From NCBI RefSeq assembly GCF_900107545.1, contig NZ_FNQZ01000001.1, positions 310,001 through 374,000 on the forward strand: DNA of 64,000 nt. Reading direction: 5' to 3'. The notes under the pieces are model-generated. The model searched no databases. It worked only from the letters and a program-made list of their open reading frames with translations, and was not told the DNA's origin. Position numbers and translations under genes: made by a program. Origin of the DNA: Pseudobutyrivibrio sp. ACV-2 (lineage in GTDB: Bacteria > Bacillota > Clostridia > Lachnospirales > Lachnospiraceae). This document shows, piece by piece, positions 1 through 7,712 of this stretch. Within the stretch, counting starts at the first letter, position 1; every line of letters begins with the position of its first letter.

Positions 1-1912
1 CAAGTGCAATGGCTGAATCGATATGGTCTGTAACAACTACTCTGCCAAGTAAGTATGCTATTACACCATCGAATTTGCTATCACAACTTACAAGCTCTGA
101 AGCAAGACCAAGCACACCCTTTTCTTCTAAAACCTCTGTTTTTTTGAAATTACCTCTTCCATCTACTGATGTCAAAGGAAGGAATGTAGCACGTCCAAGT
201 TTATTTTCTTTCAAAAAGTTGATCAGTTTTTTTGCACAAGCCTCATCAGCTGTAACGATATTTTGAATATTTCCGCCAAGCGCTGTTTCGATAGCCATTT
301 CATATTTCTTTTCAACATGAATAATATCTGAAACGACACCTTCTATACCAGAGATTTTACCCTTCTGCTCCATAATTTTACGAGTAGAATTACCATATCC
401 CTCATAGCGCTCTGCTATATTCTTTATAGATTCAAGTCGTGTCTGAACTCTCGCGAACTCATCTTTTTTTATCTGAAGCTCATCGTTATTCTTTTTGTTT
501 TTGGTTCTCCAATCGACAGCCTTTTGAGAGTACTCCTTGTCTTTATCCTGAAGCGCTAACAATAAACTCTGAGCATTTTTGAATTCCTCTTCAGCAAGTG
601 CAACAGCAACATCTAAATCTCCCTCACGAGTTTTACGCTCAATAAGACGCTGGGTAAGCTTTGCCTTACGGATGTTTGTCTGTTCAAGCATTGTTTCAAG
701 ACGTTGCTCTTTAGACTTGATGGAAGCCCTGTTATTAAGGAGCTCCATAATAGCCTTGTTATCTGCATCAATTTTTTCGTTGTTTACAGTAATTGCTTCC
801 TGAAGCTCAGAATAGTTTCCTTTTACGTAATTAAGACGCTCTACAGCCTCCTCTAGACTTTTATCCAAAGTCTCTTTTTCTTTATTAAAATCCGAAAGCT
901 GCTTTTCCTTTTCAGACTTTTCTGCTTCTATTTCAGAAATACGATTAGCTTGTTGTTCTTCAGAAGCATTAGCTGAACGAATCTGTTCTTCCAAAAGAGC
1001 TATTTCATTTTCCAGTTTACCCTTAAGCAAAGTGGAATCAGACTGCTTTTGCTTTAAGTCTTCTATTTTTAAATCCAGATTTGAAATCTCCTGCTCTAAA
1101 GAATCGTACTGTACTCGGATTTCTTCCTGAGCCGCCTTATTTGCTTCCAACTGTTCTGATGCAATTTTAGAGTTCTTTTCTACCTCATTAAGATTTGTTT
1201 GTAATCTATCAACCTCTAAAAGGAACGCATTAACATCTATTTTCTTCAGTTCTTCTTTGAATTTAAGATATTTTTTGGCATCCTCAGACTGCTTTTCAAG
1301 GGGACCAATTCTTCTTTCCTGCTCAGATAAGATATCATTAACTCTGACTAAATTTTCTCTTTCACTCTCAAGCTTTTTTACAGAGGCAGCCTTACGTTTT
1401 TTGTATTTAACAATACCAACTGCTTCATCAAAAAGCTCTCGTCGATCCTCAGGCTTTCCAGAAAGAATTTTCTCAATCTGGCCCTGTCCAATAATTGAAT
1501 ATCCCTCTTTACCGACACCGGTATCATAAAAAAGCTCAGCCACATCCTTCAGACGACATGGTGAGCCGTTTAAAAGATATTCACTTTCACCTGAACGGTA
1601 GACACGACGTGCTATGGTTACCTCTTCATAATCCACAGGAAGTGTATGATCGCTATTGTCCATGGTAAGTGCTACATATGCATATGATAAGGGCTTTCTG
1701 GATTCAGTACCGGAAAAAATAACATCTTGCATGGATGCACCACGCAACTGCTTTGCAGACTGTTCACCAAGCACCCATCTGACCGCATCACCAACATTAC
1801 TCTTTCCAGAGCCGTTTGGGCCCACGATGCCTGTAATTCCGTTATGAAATTCAAACTTCATTTTATGAGCAAACGACTTAAAGCCGTACATCTCAATACT
1901 TTTAAGGTACAT
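1..1912 (-). CDS. smc: Chromosome segregation ATPase SMC (N-terminal part, cut by window edge)
   Basis: Only the first 637 or so residues are visible; the gene continues beyond base 1. The N-terminal head begins MYLKSIEMYGFKSF and carries the Walker A loop GPNGSGKSN at residues 31-39. It is followed by a long Glu/Lys/Gln-rich coiled coil (roughly residues 165-500) and the start of the hinge domain near residue 515. SMC dimers with ScpAB compact and separate chromosomes. The ATG at 1912 has an AGGGAG ribosome site eight bases upstream. It lies 18 bases after rnc, the usual rnc-smc order of Firmicutes, where ftsY normally follows outside the window. Confidence 0.97.
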   Translation of the reverse strand, partial: MYLKSIEMYGFKSFAHKMKFEFHNGITGIVGPNGSGKSNVGDAVRWVLGEQSAKQLRGASMQDVIFSGTESRKPLSYAYVALTMDNSDHTLPVDYEEVTIARRVYRSGESEYLLNGSPCRLKDVAELFYDTGVGKEGYSIIGQGQIEKILSGKPEDRRELFDEAVGIVKYKKRKAASVKKLESERENLVRVNDILSEQERRIGPLEKQSEDAKKYLKFKEELKKIDVNAFLLEVDRLQTNLNEVEKNSKIASEQLEANKAAQEEIRVQYDSLEQEISNLDLKIEDLKQKQSDSTLLKGKLENEIALLEEQIRSANASEEQQANRISEIEAEKSEKEKQLSDFNKEKETLDKSLEEAVERLNYVKGNYSELQEAITVNNEKIDADNKAIMELLNNRASIKSKEQRLETMLEQTNIRKAKLTQRLIERKTREGDLDVAVALAEEEFKNAQSLLLALQDKDKEYSQKAVDWRTKNKKNNDELQIKKDEFARVQTRLESIKNIAERYEGYGNSTRKIMEQKGKISGIEGVVSDIIHVEKKYEMAIETALGGNIQNIVTADEACAKKLINFLKENKLGRATFLPLTSVDGRGNFKKTEVLEEKGVLGLASELVSCDSKFDGVIAYLLGRVVVTDHIDSAIAL

Positions 1913-1930
1913 ATTATTCTCCCTAGAGAT

Positions 1931-2632
1931 TTATATAATCTTAATAGAGTCTTCTTTATGAAGACGCATCAGCCCTTCATAGGCAGCTTCCTGCTCAGCA
2001 GCTTTTTTAGTACTACCAGTACCATATCCAAGCACTCTGTTGCCTACCATAGCCTGCACATTGAACTGCTTTGCATGATCAGGGCCTGACTCTGATAGAA
2101 GCTCATAGGTAAGAGCGTCTTTGAAATTAGCCTGAACAACCTCCTGCAAGCGAGTCTTGCTATCGTAGAATAGCTGCTTGTGTTCTATATCATTTAAAAC
2201 AAAACGATGAATATATTTGGATGCAGGCTCCATACCGCCATCCAAGAAAATGGCGCCAATTGTAGCCTCAAAGGCATCTGACAAAATAGACTTTCTGGTA
2301 CGTCCTCCTGTCATATCCTCTCCCTTAGAAAGGAGCACATAATCCCCTAGATTAATCTCCTTACAGATGTATGCTAATGTAGGCTCACATACAATACTAG
2401 CCCTGAGTCTAGACAGCTTACCTTCATTTAAATCGGTGTAATTTAGATACAAAAACTCACTCGAAACAATCTCTAATACTGCATCACCTAAGAATTCAAG
2501 TCGCTCATTGTCTGAGAGTTTTTTCATGTGATGCTCATTTGCGTAAGAGCTGTGTGTTAATGCCTGACGTAATAAGCTTTCGTCTCTAAACTCGTAGCCG
2601 ATAGTCTTTTGAAATTCTTTTAAATCCTTCAA
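1931..2632 (-). CDS. rnc: Ribonuclease III
   Basis: This 233-residue double-stranded-RNA endonuclease matures rRNA and processes mRNA hairpins. The RNase III signature ERLEFLGDAV is at residues 43-52, and a second acidic metal-binding segment (SDAFEATIGA) follows. A double-stranded-RNA-binding domain covers roughly residues 155-229. The start is TTG at 2632, supported by a GGAG site eight bases upstream. No better ATG exists before the conserved N-terminus. It sits between acpP and smc, with a strong hairpin separating it from acpP. Confidence 0.97.
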   Translation of the reverse strand: MKDLKEFQKTIGYEFRDESLLRQALTHSSYANEHHMKKLSDNERLEFLGDAVLEIVSSEFLYLNYTDLNEGKLSRLRASIVCEPTLAYICKEINLGDYVLLSKGEDMTGGRTRKSILSDAFEATIGAIFLDGGMEPASKYIHRFVLNDIEHKQLFYDSKTRLQEVVQANFKDALTYELLSESGPDHAKQFNVQAMVGNRVLGYGTGSTKKAAEQEAAYEGLMRLHKEDSIKII

Positions 2633-2666
2633 AATAATATCTCCATTCTATTTCGGTTTAGTATAA

Positions 2667-2695
2667 GAAAGCATCCAGATAACCTGGATGCTTTC
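2667..2695 (-). terminator. Hairpin between acpP and rnc
   Basis: A perfect 12-bp stem (GAAAGCATCCAG with its complement) closes a five-base loop just after the acpP stop codon. On the minus strand it is followed only by TTATAC rather than a clear T-run. It may therefore be a weak terminator, or an mRNA end-stabilising or processing hairpin that lets acpP be expressed above rnc. Confidence 0.6.
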
Positions 2696-2702
2696 CAGTA
2701 TA

Positions 2703-2942
2703 TTAGTTGTTCTCTGCTACAGTCTTTTTGATAAGTTCAACTGCATCTCCTACAGTAGAAAGCTTTTCAGCTGCATCTGTGTCAACCTCGATATTAAGCT
2801 TTTCCTCAACGCCCATAATAATCTGGAAAACATCAAGTGAATCAGCTCCAAGATCATCTACAAATGTTGTACTTTCCTTAATTTCAGCTGTATCTACATT
2901 GAGTACCTCAGCAATAATCTCCTTTAATAAATCGAATTCCAT
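2703..2942 (-). CDS. acpP: Acyl carrier protein
   Basis: A 79-residue acidic protein with the GADSLD motif. Ser35 is the expected 4'-phosphopantetheine attachment site. It carries acyl chains in type II fatty-acid synthesis and donates them to PlsX/PlsY/PlsC. Length and motif are standard. The ATG has an AAAGGAGG site in the end of plsX, only two bases away, so plsX and acpP are probably translationally coupled. Confidence 0.97.
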   Translation of the reverse strand: MEFDLLKEIIAEVLNVDTAEIKESTTFVDDLGADSLDVFQIIMGVEEKLNIEVDTDAAEKLSTVGDAVELIKKTVAENN

Positions 2943-2944
2943 TT

Positions 2945-3967
2945 CTAGTCCTCCTTTTTCTTTTCTATGATTAAATTATCCCTTATAAGCTCATTAATAT
3001 TTTGCTCTTTAAAGGTTACACACTGGAAAATTGTGTTTTTTACTTCGTTAGCCTTGGCGCTACCATGAGTCTTCACAACAAGACCATTAAGACCAAGAAG
3101 CGGTGCGCCACCATAATTTGATGAATCAAATGCTTTTAATGTAGTTTTAAGAGAAGGCAAAGCAAGAGCCGCACCAATCTTTGAGCGAGTAGTGCTCATA
3201 AGTCCTTCTTTTATGACATCTATAAGTGTTGTTGCAACACCTTCAAAAGTCTTAAGAATTGCGTTACCAACAAAGCCATCACAAATGACAACATCAGCCT
3301 CACCTGCCGGTATTGCTCTGGATTCGATACCACCAATAAAGTTGATATCGGTGCACTCTTTAAGTAAAGGCATGGTCTCTTTTACAAGAGCATTTCCCTT
3401 TTCCTCCTCTGCACCGTTGTTTACAATGGCAACTTTAGGATTCTTGATTCCTATAGCTTTTTCCATGTAAATGCTACCCATTTTAGCGAACTGAACAAGA
3501 TGACTACTACGGCAATCAACATTTGCACCTGAGTCAGCTAAAAGGCAAACACCATTTTTAGTAGGGATAAGAGCACCAAATGGAGCTCTTTCAATACCAC
3601 GTATTCTACCAACGATGCCCAGTCCTCCTACAAGTAAAGCACCTGAATTACCAGCTGAAACAAAAGCATCTGCTTCACCTGCTTTTACAAGATGAAGACC
3701 TATAACCATAGAGGAATCCTTCTTTTTCTTAATGGCCATAACAGGATGTTCGGCTGTTTCAATAACCTCTGTGGCATTCTTGATTTCCAATCTATCTGCA
3801 GGATAATTATATGAAGAGAGTTCTTTCTTAAGAACATCCTCTTTTCCTACAAGTATAACTTTAACTTCTTTGTTTAAGTTTAAAGCATCTACTGCACCCT
3901 TAATCATTTCTCCAGGGGCATTATCTCCACCCATTGCATCAAGTGCAACTACTGTATAATCGCTCAT
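2945..3967 (-). CDS. plsX: Phosphate acyltransferase PlsX
   Basis: PlsX converts acyl-ACP and phosphate to acyl-phosphate for the first step of phospholipid synthesis. The N-terminal VALDAMGGDNAPG motif and the 340-residue length fit the family. An in-frame ATG exists seven codons upstream (3988). I prefer the ATG at 3967 because it has AAAGGAAAA seven bases ahead and gives the conserved N-terminus. The gene has its own predicted promoter at 3997-4025 after the rpmF terminator. Confidence 0.96.
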   Translation of the reverse strand: MSDYTVVALDAMGGDNAPGEMIKGAVDALNLNKEVKVILVGKEDVLKKELSSYNYPADRLEIKNATEVIETAEHPVMAIKKKKDSSMVIGLHLVKAGEADAFVSAGNSGALLVGGLGIVGRIRGIERAPFGALIPTKNGVCLLADSGANVDCRSSHLVQFAKMGSIYMEKAIGIKNPKVAIVNNGAEEEKGNALVKETMPLLKECTDINFIGGIESRAIPAGEADVVICDGFVGNAILKTFEGVATTLIDVIKEGLMSTTRSKIGAALALPSLKTTLKAFDSSNYGGAPLLGLNGLVVKTHGSAKANEVKNTIFQCVTFKEQNINELIRDNLIIEKKKED

Positions 3968-3996
3968 GATAATTTTCCTTTCATACATTCTAAGAA

Positions 3997-4025
3997 ATTA
4001 TACTGTATCTTATTGAGAAATTCAA
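3997..4025 (-). promoter_or_regulatory. Predicted sigma-70-type promoter of plsX-acpP
   Basis: Minus-strand TTGAAT (4020-4025) and TATAAT (3997-4002) are separated by exactly 17 bases and point into plsX. The -35 box overlaps the tail of the rpmF terminator. The match is by consensus only. Confidence 0.6.
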
Positions 4026-4034
4026 ATAAAAATA

Positions 4035-4056
4035 GCCCCCGTCATAACACGGGGGC
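4035..4056 (-). terminator. Intrinsic terminator after rpmF
   Basis: An 8-bp GC-rich stem (GCCCCCGT with ACGGGGGC) encloses a six-base loop. On the minus strand it is followed by TATTTTTATTT. It lies 13 bases after the rpmF stop and should separate yceD-rpmF from plsX. Confidence 0.85.
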
Positions 4057-4069
4057 CATGCGATTGCGA

Positions 4070-4249
4070 TTAATCAACAGTAACGATTTCTTTCTTGTTG
4101 TATGATCCGCAAGCTTTGCAAACTCTGTGTGGAACCATAAGCTCACCGCACTTAGAACACTTTACAAGTGTTGGGTTGCTCATTTTCCAATTTGCTCTTC
4201 TTTTATCTCTTCTTCCCTTAGAAGATTTGTTCTTTGGACAAATAGACAT
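4070..4249 (-). CDS. rpmF: 50S ribosomal protein L32
   Basis: A 59-residue protein of the large ribosomal subunit. It begins MSICPKNKSSKGRRDKRRAN, typical of L32, and holds two CxxC pairs (CSKC and CKAC) forming a zinc ribbon. It follows yceD with one base between stop and start. The yceD-rpmF-plsX order is widely conserved. It is too short for a generic ORF cut-off but unmistakable. Confidence 0.96.
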   Translation of the reverse strand: MSICPKNKSSKGRRDKRRANWKMSNPTLVKCSKCGELMVPHRVCKACGSYNKKEIVTVD

Positions 4250-4250
4250 G

Positions 4251-4781
4251 CTATTTCACCTCCTTAAAGCTATTAAAGACATCTAAAAATTGTGCCATTC
4301 TAGGATCTAAGACTGTGTCGTCGCAGCCACAAGACTCAGTGTTACGATTCTTGCCACAAACCGGGCAAATACCCTTACAGTCATCCTGGCACAATATCTT
4401 TGCCGGGAAATTCACTAAGATCTCGTTTAAAATTAGCTCATCTACATCGATGTCCTCGCCATCAATAAATGAGTAAGGACCAATATCTTCATCAGGAACC
4501 ACTTCCCCTTCTGAAACCTGAATGGTCTCATCTACAGAAACAGGAACCTTAAAAGATACCTCTGTCAAGCATCTGTCACATGCACCTGTGATAGTACTCT
4601 CGGTGTTAAATGTGATATGAAGCTTGCCATTTCCAATCATAGATAAAACTACTTCAAATGGCTCTATGTGATTGATAGAAAATTCACTGCCAAGATAAGA
4701 AAAATCCTTTAAATCGCAGCTTCCCGCGAACTTCTTACTTTGGTCATTCAATGAAGTGACATCCTTAATAGAAATCTTCAT
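4251..4781 (-). CDS. yceD: YceD/DUF177 family metal-binding protein
   Basis: A 176-residue member of the DUF177 (YceD) family, almost always encoded directly before rpmF. In plants and bacteria relatives have been linked to 23S rRNA accumulation. It contains CDRC near residue 70 and a C-terminal cluster CxxxCxGxCPxCG plus CGC that could bind zinc. A near-consensus promoter lies just upstream. Function is inferred from context and family only. Confidence 0.88.
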   Translation of the reverse strand: MKISIKDVTSLNDQSKKFAGSCDLKDFSYLGSEFSINHIEPFEVVLSMIGNGKLHITFNTESTITGACDRCLTEVSFKVPVSVDETIQVSEGEVVPDEDIGPYSFIDGEDIDVDELILNEILVNFPAKILCQDDCKGICPVCGKNRNTESCGCDDTVLDPRMAQFLDVFNSFKEVK

Positions 4782-4807
4782 AAATATCTCCTATCCACAC
4801 TTTGTCA

Positions 4808-4836
4808 ATTATACATAGCATAAATATAGTTGTCAA
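4808..4836 (-). promoter_or_regulatory. Consensus sigma-70 promoter of yceD-rpmF
   Basis: A full-consensus TTGACA (4831-4836), a 17-base spacer and TATAAT (4808-4813) on the minus strand lie about 27 bases ahead of the yceD start. A second TTGACA overlaps the -10 box. This is one of the best promoter matches in the window, consistent with high ribosomal-protein expression. Confidence 0.85.
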
Positions 4837-4851
4837 ATACTTTTATCAAAA

Positions 4852-4872
4852 ATTAACAATATATTTGCTAAT
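4852..4872 (-). terminator. Weak terminator hairpin at the ackA stop
   Basis: An AT-rich 8-bp stem (ATTAGCAA with TTGTTAAT, one G-U pair) overlaps the ackA stop codon. On the minus strand it is followed by TTTTGAT. The low stability makes termination uncertain. Confidence 0.4.
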
Positions 4873-6068
4873 TATTTACCAGCAACAATAGCTGCTGTAT
4901 CTCTAGCAATCATAACCTCTTCATTTGTAGGAATAACGAATACCTTAACCTTTGAAGAGTCTGATGAAATAAGCTTATCCTCGCTTGGGCCATCGTTTCT
5001 TGTTGGGTCAAGTTCTACTCCCATGAATCCAAGATGATCACATACTGCCTGACGAAGACCTGCATTGTTTTCTCCAAGACCTGCTGTAAAGCAAATCATA
5101 TCAACACCATTCATTGCTGCTGCGTATGCGCCAACATATTTAGCAATACGGTATGCAATCATATCCATAGCAAGCTTTGCTCTCTCATTACCCTCTGCTG
5201 AAGCAGCAATGAGATCACGGAAATCAGATGAAATACCTGAAACACCAAGTGCTCCCGACTCCTTGTTAAGGACGTTCATAACACCTGCAAAATCAAGCCC
5301 TTCCTTCTTTGCCATGTATTCAACAGCTGAAGGATCAATATCACCTGAACGAGTACCCATAACAAGTCCTTCAAGTGGAGAAAGACCCATTGATGTATCT
5401 ACAGACTCACCATTTAATACTGCACAGCAAGATGCACCATTGCCTATGTGGCAAACGATAATCTTTGAATTCTTAAGATCAGCGCCAGCGAATTCACAAA
5501 CACGCTTTGAAACGTAGCTGTGTGATGTACCGTGGAAGCCATAACGACGAACACCATAGTTCTCATAATATTTGTAAGGAACAGCGTACATGAATGCTTC
5601 CTTAGGCATTGTCTGATGGAATGCTGTATCAAATACACCAACCTGTGGCTTACCTGGCATAAGCTCGCGGCATGCATTAATACCGATAATATTTGCTGGG
5701 TTGTGAAGTGGAGCAAGATCGTTGCACTCTTCTACAACCTTAATCATTTCATCTGTAATAAGAGCTGAAGCTGCAAACTTCTCACCACCATGGACAACTC
5801 TGTGACCTACAGCATCAATTTCATCTAATGATGCGATAGCACCAGTCTTGTCATTTGTAATGGCATCAATAACAGCAGCTACTGCCTCTTTGTGTGTAGG
5901 CATAGGAATTTCTGTAATCTCTTTATCGAGACCAGCCTTTTGGTATACAATACGTCCGTCTATACCAATTCTTTCGCAAAGTCCCTTACAGAGCACTTCT
6001 TCACTCTCAGAATCAATAACCTGATACTTAAGAGATGAACTACCACAGTTGATAACTAAAATCTTCAT
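4872..6068 (-). CDS. ackA: Acetate kinase
   Basis: AckA interconverts acetyl-phosphate plus ADP with acetate plus ATP, the energy-yielding end of acetate fermentation. The 398-residue protein has the family motifs NCGSSSLKYQV at the N-terminus, GHRVVHGG, FHQTMP, YGFHGTSH and HIGNGAS. The start has AAAGGAAG upstream. Unlike many Clostridia, no pta (phosphotransacetylase) gene is adjacent. The gene instead diverges from tmcAL, with its own predicted promoter and a nearby palindrome. Confidence 0.97.
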   Translation of the reverse strand: MKILVINCGSSSLKYQVIDSESEEVLCKGLCERIGIDGRIVYQKAGLDKEITEIPMPTHKEAVAAVIDAITNDKTGAIASLDEIDAVGHRVVHGGEKFAASALITDEMIKVVEECNDLAPLHNPANIIGINACRELMPGKPQVGVFDTAFHQTMPKEAFMYAVPYKYYENYGVRRYGFHGTSHSYVSKRVCEFAGADLKNSKIIVCHIGNGASCCAVLNGESVDTSMGLSPLEGLVMGTRSGDIDPSAVEYMAKKEGLDFAGVMNVLNKESGALGVSGISSDFRDLIAASAEGNERAKLAMDMIAYRIAKYVGAYAAAMNGVDMICFTAGLGENNAGLRQAVCDHLGFMGVELDPTRNDGPSEDKLISSDSSKVKVFVIPTNEEVMIARDTAAIVAGK

Positions 6069-6119
6069 AATAGTTAACTTCCTTTCTTATATAAAATTTT
6101 CTTTCTTTAATAAAAATCA

Positions 6120-6137
6120 GTTTGATAGTGTTCAAAC
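6120..6137. promoter_or_regulatory. Perfect inverted repeat, candidate operator of ackA
   Basis: GTTTGA-N6-TCAAAC is a perfect 6-6-6 palindrome placed directly downstream of the expected ackA transcription start (about 6140). That position suits a repressor site or an mRNA hairpin. No known binding protein was recognised. Confidence 0.4.
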
Positions 6138-6146
6138 AACTATTTT

Positions 6147-6174
6147 ATTATAACATTTATATTTATCTTCTCAA
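6147..6174 (-). promoter_or_regulatory. Predicted promoter of ackA
   Basis: Minus-strand TTGAGA (6169-6174), a 16-base spacer and TATAAT (6147-6152) give a good sigma-70-type promoter with a leader of about 70 bases before the ackA ATG. Confidence 0.6.
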
Positions 6175-6187
6175 TATAATTTTAATG

Positions 6188-6193
6188 TATAAT
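6188..6193 (+). promoter_or_regulatory. Probable -10 box of tmcAL
   Basis: A plus-strand TATAAT lies 32 bases before the tmcAL start codon. No convincing -35 hexamer is present at the normal spacing, so this may be a weak or extended promoter. Confidence 0.4.
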
Positions 6194-6225
6194 AAGTGAA
6201 GAAATAGTTTTTTCGGAGGAACAAA

Positions 6226-7401
6226 ATGGTCGTCGGAATCGTCGCAGAATACAACCCATTTCACAATGGTCATAAGCTTCAAATCGATTATGCAAAAGAT
6301 GTGTTACACGCCGATGTGGTAATTGTCGCTATGTCAGGTAGTTTCACACAACGAGGCGAAATTGCCTGCTTTGACAAATACATAAGGGCCCATGCAGCAC
6401 TGGCAAGTGGAGCAGATATAATATTTGAAATCCCAACAATTTTCTCCACCTCCTCGGCCAGAGAATTCGCTGCAGCAGGCATTCAACTATTGGCAAATAC
6501 ACAAGTTGTCGACACTATTTTATTTGGTGCTGAAACTGATGATGAAACTCTTTTTATTGAAAATGCAAAAAAACTTGTAGAAATAGAAACTTCCGGAGTT
6601 TTAGACGATGAAATTAAAAAGTTATTATCTTCCGGTGAAACCTATGCCTCTGCTAGAGCTAAGGCCGCAGCAAATCATATTCCGGCAGAAATAATGAGCA
6701 GCCCCAACAATATTTTAGGCCTGGAATATTGCAGATATATAATGGAAAACGACCTTCCTCTAACCATCAAGATAATAAAACGCCAATTCAACAATTATAA
6801 CGATTCTCATATAACAGGGTCGATAAGTTCAGCAACCGCCATCAGAAACAAACTGGCTCTAGACCATGATATCTCATCGGTCCCAGACAAAACCCTGGAC
6901 ATTTATAAAAATGCCACTTTTATCCACTGTAATGATATTTCTGACATATTGCATTACAAGCTTTTGTCTGAAACTGATTACAGTAAATATTTGGATTGCA
7001 CTTGCGATTTAGCTGATAGAATCTCAAATAACTTAAAAGATTTCAAAGATTTTAGTAGTTTTTGTAGTCTTCTAAAAACAAAAAATGTGAATTTCTCACG
7101 TGTAAGCAGGGTTTTAAGTCATATACTACTTGATATTACAAAAGTGGATTTTGAAAAAGAAAAAAAAGATGGCTATATAAAATACCTTAGAATGTTAGGG
7201 TTCAGTCAAAATGGCGCCGCTCTACTTGGTTCAATCAAAGAAAAAAGTGACTTTCCCTTAATAACAGCTCCTGGCGATATCGTTAATAAAAGTGATATAT
7301 TCTCAAGTGATATACATAGATTAGTCGCCACTAGAAAAACCGGAGCAATCCACCCAAATGAGTATAATAGAAAATTTAATTTGGTTAACATAAAAAATTA
7401 A
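6226..7401 (+). CDS. tmcAL: tRNA(Met) cytidine acetate ligase TmcAL
   Basis: This 391-residue YlbM/TmcAL-family enzyme activates acetate with ATP and acetylates the wobble cytidine of elongator tRNA-Met. The nucleotidyltransferase fold is shown by VAEYNPFHNGHKLQ at residues 7-20 (HxGH-type) and by SGSFTQRGE near residue 37. A strong CGGAGG site precedes the ATG. It is the only plus-strand gene in the window and diverges from ackA. Because free acetate is both the AckA product and the TmcAL substrate, the pairing is suggestive, but co-regulation is only inferred. Confidence 0.95.
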   Translation: MVVGIVAEYNPFHNGHKLQIDYAKDVLHADVVIVAMSGSFTQRGEIACFDKYIRAHAALASGADIIFEIPTIFSTSSAREFAAAGIQLLANTQVVDTILFGAETDDETLFIENAKKLVEIETSGVLDDEIKKLLSSGETYASARAKAAANHIPAEIMSSPNNILGLEYCRYIMENDLPLTIKIIKRQFNNYNDSHITGSISSATAIRNKLALDHDISSVPDKTLDIYKNATFIHCNDISDILHYKLLSETDYSKYLDCTCDLADRISNNLKDFKDFSSFCSLLKTKNVNFSRVSRVLSHILLDITKVDFEKEKKDGYIKYLRMLGFSQNGAALLGSIKEKSDFPLITAPGDIVNKSDIFSSDIHRLVATRKTGAIHPNEYNRKFNLVNIKN

Positions 7402-7412
7402 TATACATCAAT

Positions 7413-7442
7413 ATACCTTCCTATAGACTTATAGGAAGGTAT
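7413..7442. terminator. Convergent hairpin after tmcAL
   Basis: A 13-bp perfect stem (7413-7425 with 7430-7442) closes a four-base loop 12 bases after the tmcAL stop. There is no plus-strand T-run, only A residues, so it may act as an mRNA 3'-end hairpin for tmcAL and as a back-up terminator for the convergent tRNA gene. Confidence 0.55.
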
Positions 7443-7443
7443 T

Positions 7444-7469
7444 AAAAAAAGCACTCTTAACAAGAGTGC
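7444..7469 (-). terminator. Intrinsic terminator of the tRNA-Glu gene
   Basis: The stem GCACTCTT/AAGAGTGC with a three-base loop (7451-7469) is followed on the minus strand by seven T residues (7450-7444), six bases after the tRNA 3' end. Confidence 0.85.
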
Positions 7470-7475
7470 TAATCG

Positions 7476-7547
7476 CAGTTCCTAGCGGAATCGAACCGCT
7501 GTTTTCGCCGTGAGAGGGCGACGTCTTAACCGCTTGACCAAGGAACC
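7476..7547 (-). tRNA. tRNA-Glu (anticodon CUC)
   Basis: A 72-base cloverleaf folds by eye. The acceptor stem is GGTTCCT with AGGAACT, closed by a G1-U72 wobble, with discriminator G. The anticodon loop CTCTCAC holds CTC, and the T-arm is AGCGG-TTCGATT-CCGCT. The CCA tail is not encoded and must be added enzymatically. The gene stands alone, with its own promoter upstream and terminator downstream. It reads GAG codons, complementing the usual UUC isoacceptor. Confidence 0.94.
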
Positions 7548-7579
7548 ATATTTATTATTTATCGCTTGCGACGAAAATT

Positions 7580-7608
7580 ATAATACTATGGTTAGGGTAA
7601 TAAGTCAA
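7580..7608 (-). promoter_or_regulatory. Promoter of tRNA-Glu
   Basis: Minus-strand TTGACT (7603-7608), a 17-base spacer and TATTAT (7580-7585) lie about 30 bases before the mature tRNA. A TATAAT overlaps three bases further on. Confidence 0.7.
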
Positions 7609-7656
7609 CACTTTTTTTGATTTTTTTCACATTAATTATTTTGCTTCTAAAAAAAC

Positions 7657-7706
7657 ATCACCCTCAGCTAAAAACTACTTATGTAGTAATTTTCTCTGAG
7701 GGTGAT
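7657..7706 (-). terminator. Terminator of the amidase-like gene
   Basis: An 11-bp outer stem (ATCACCCTCAG with CTGAGGGTGAT) carries an inner stem around a TACTACATAAGTAGT core. On the minus strand it is followed by GTTTTTTT. It starts seven bases after the stop codon. Confidence 0.88.
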
Positions 7707-7712
7707 TAAAAA

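Noticed and set aside
5065-5517. Plus-strand 150-codon ORF
   Set aside because: Lies wholly antisense to well-conserved ackA; codon pattern follows the ackA frame.
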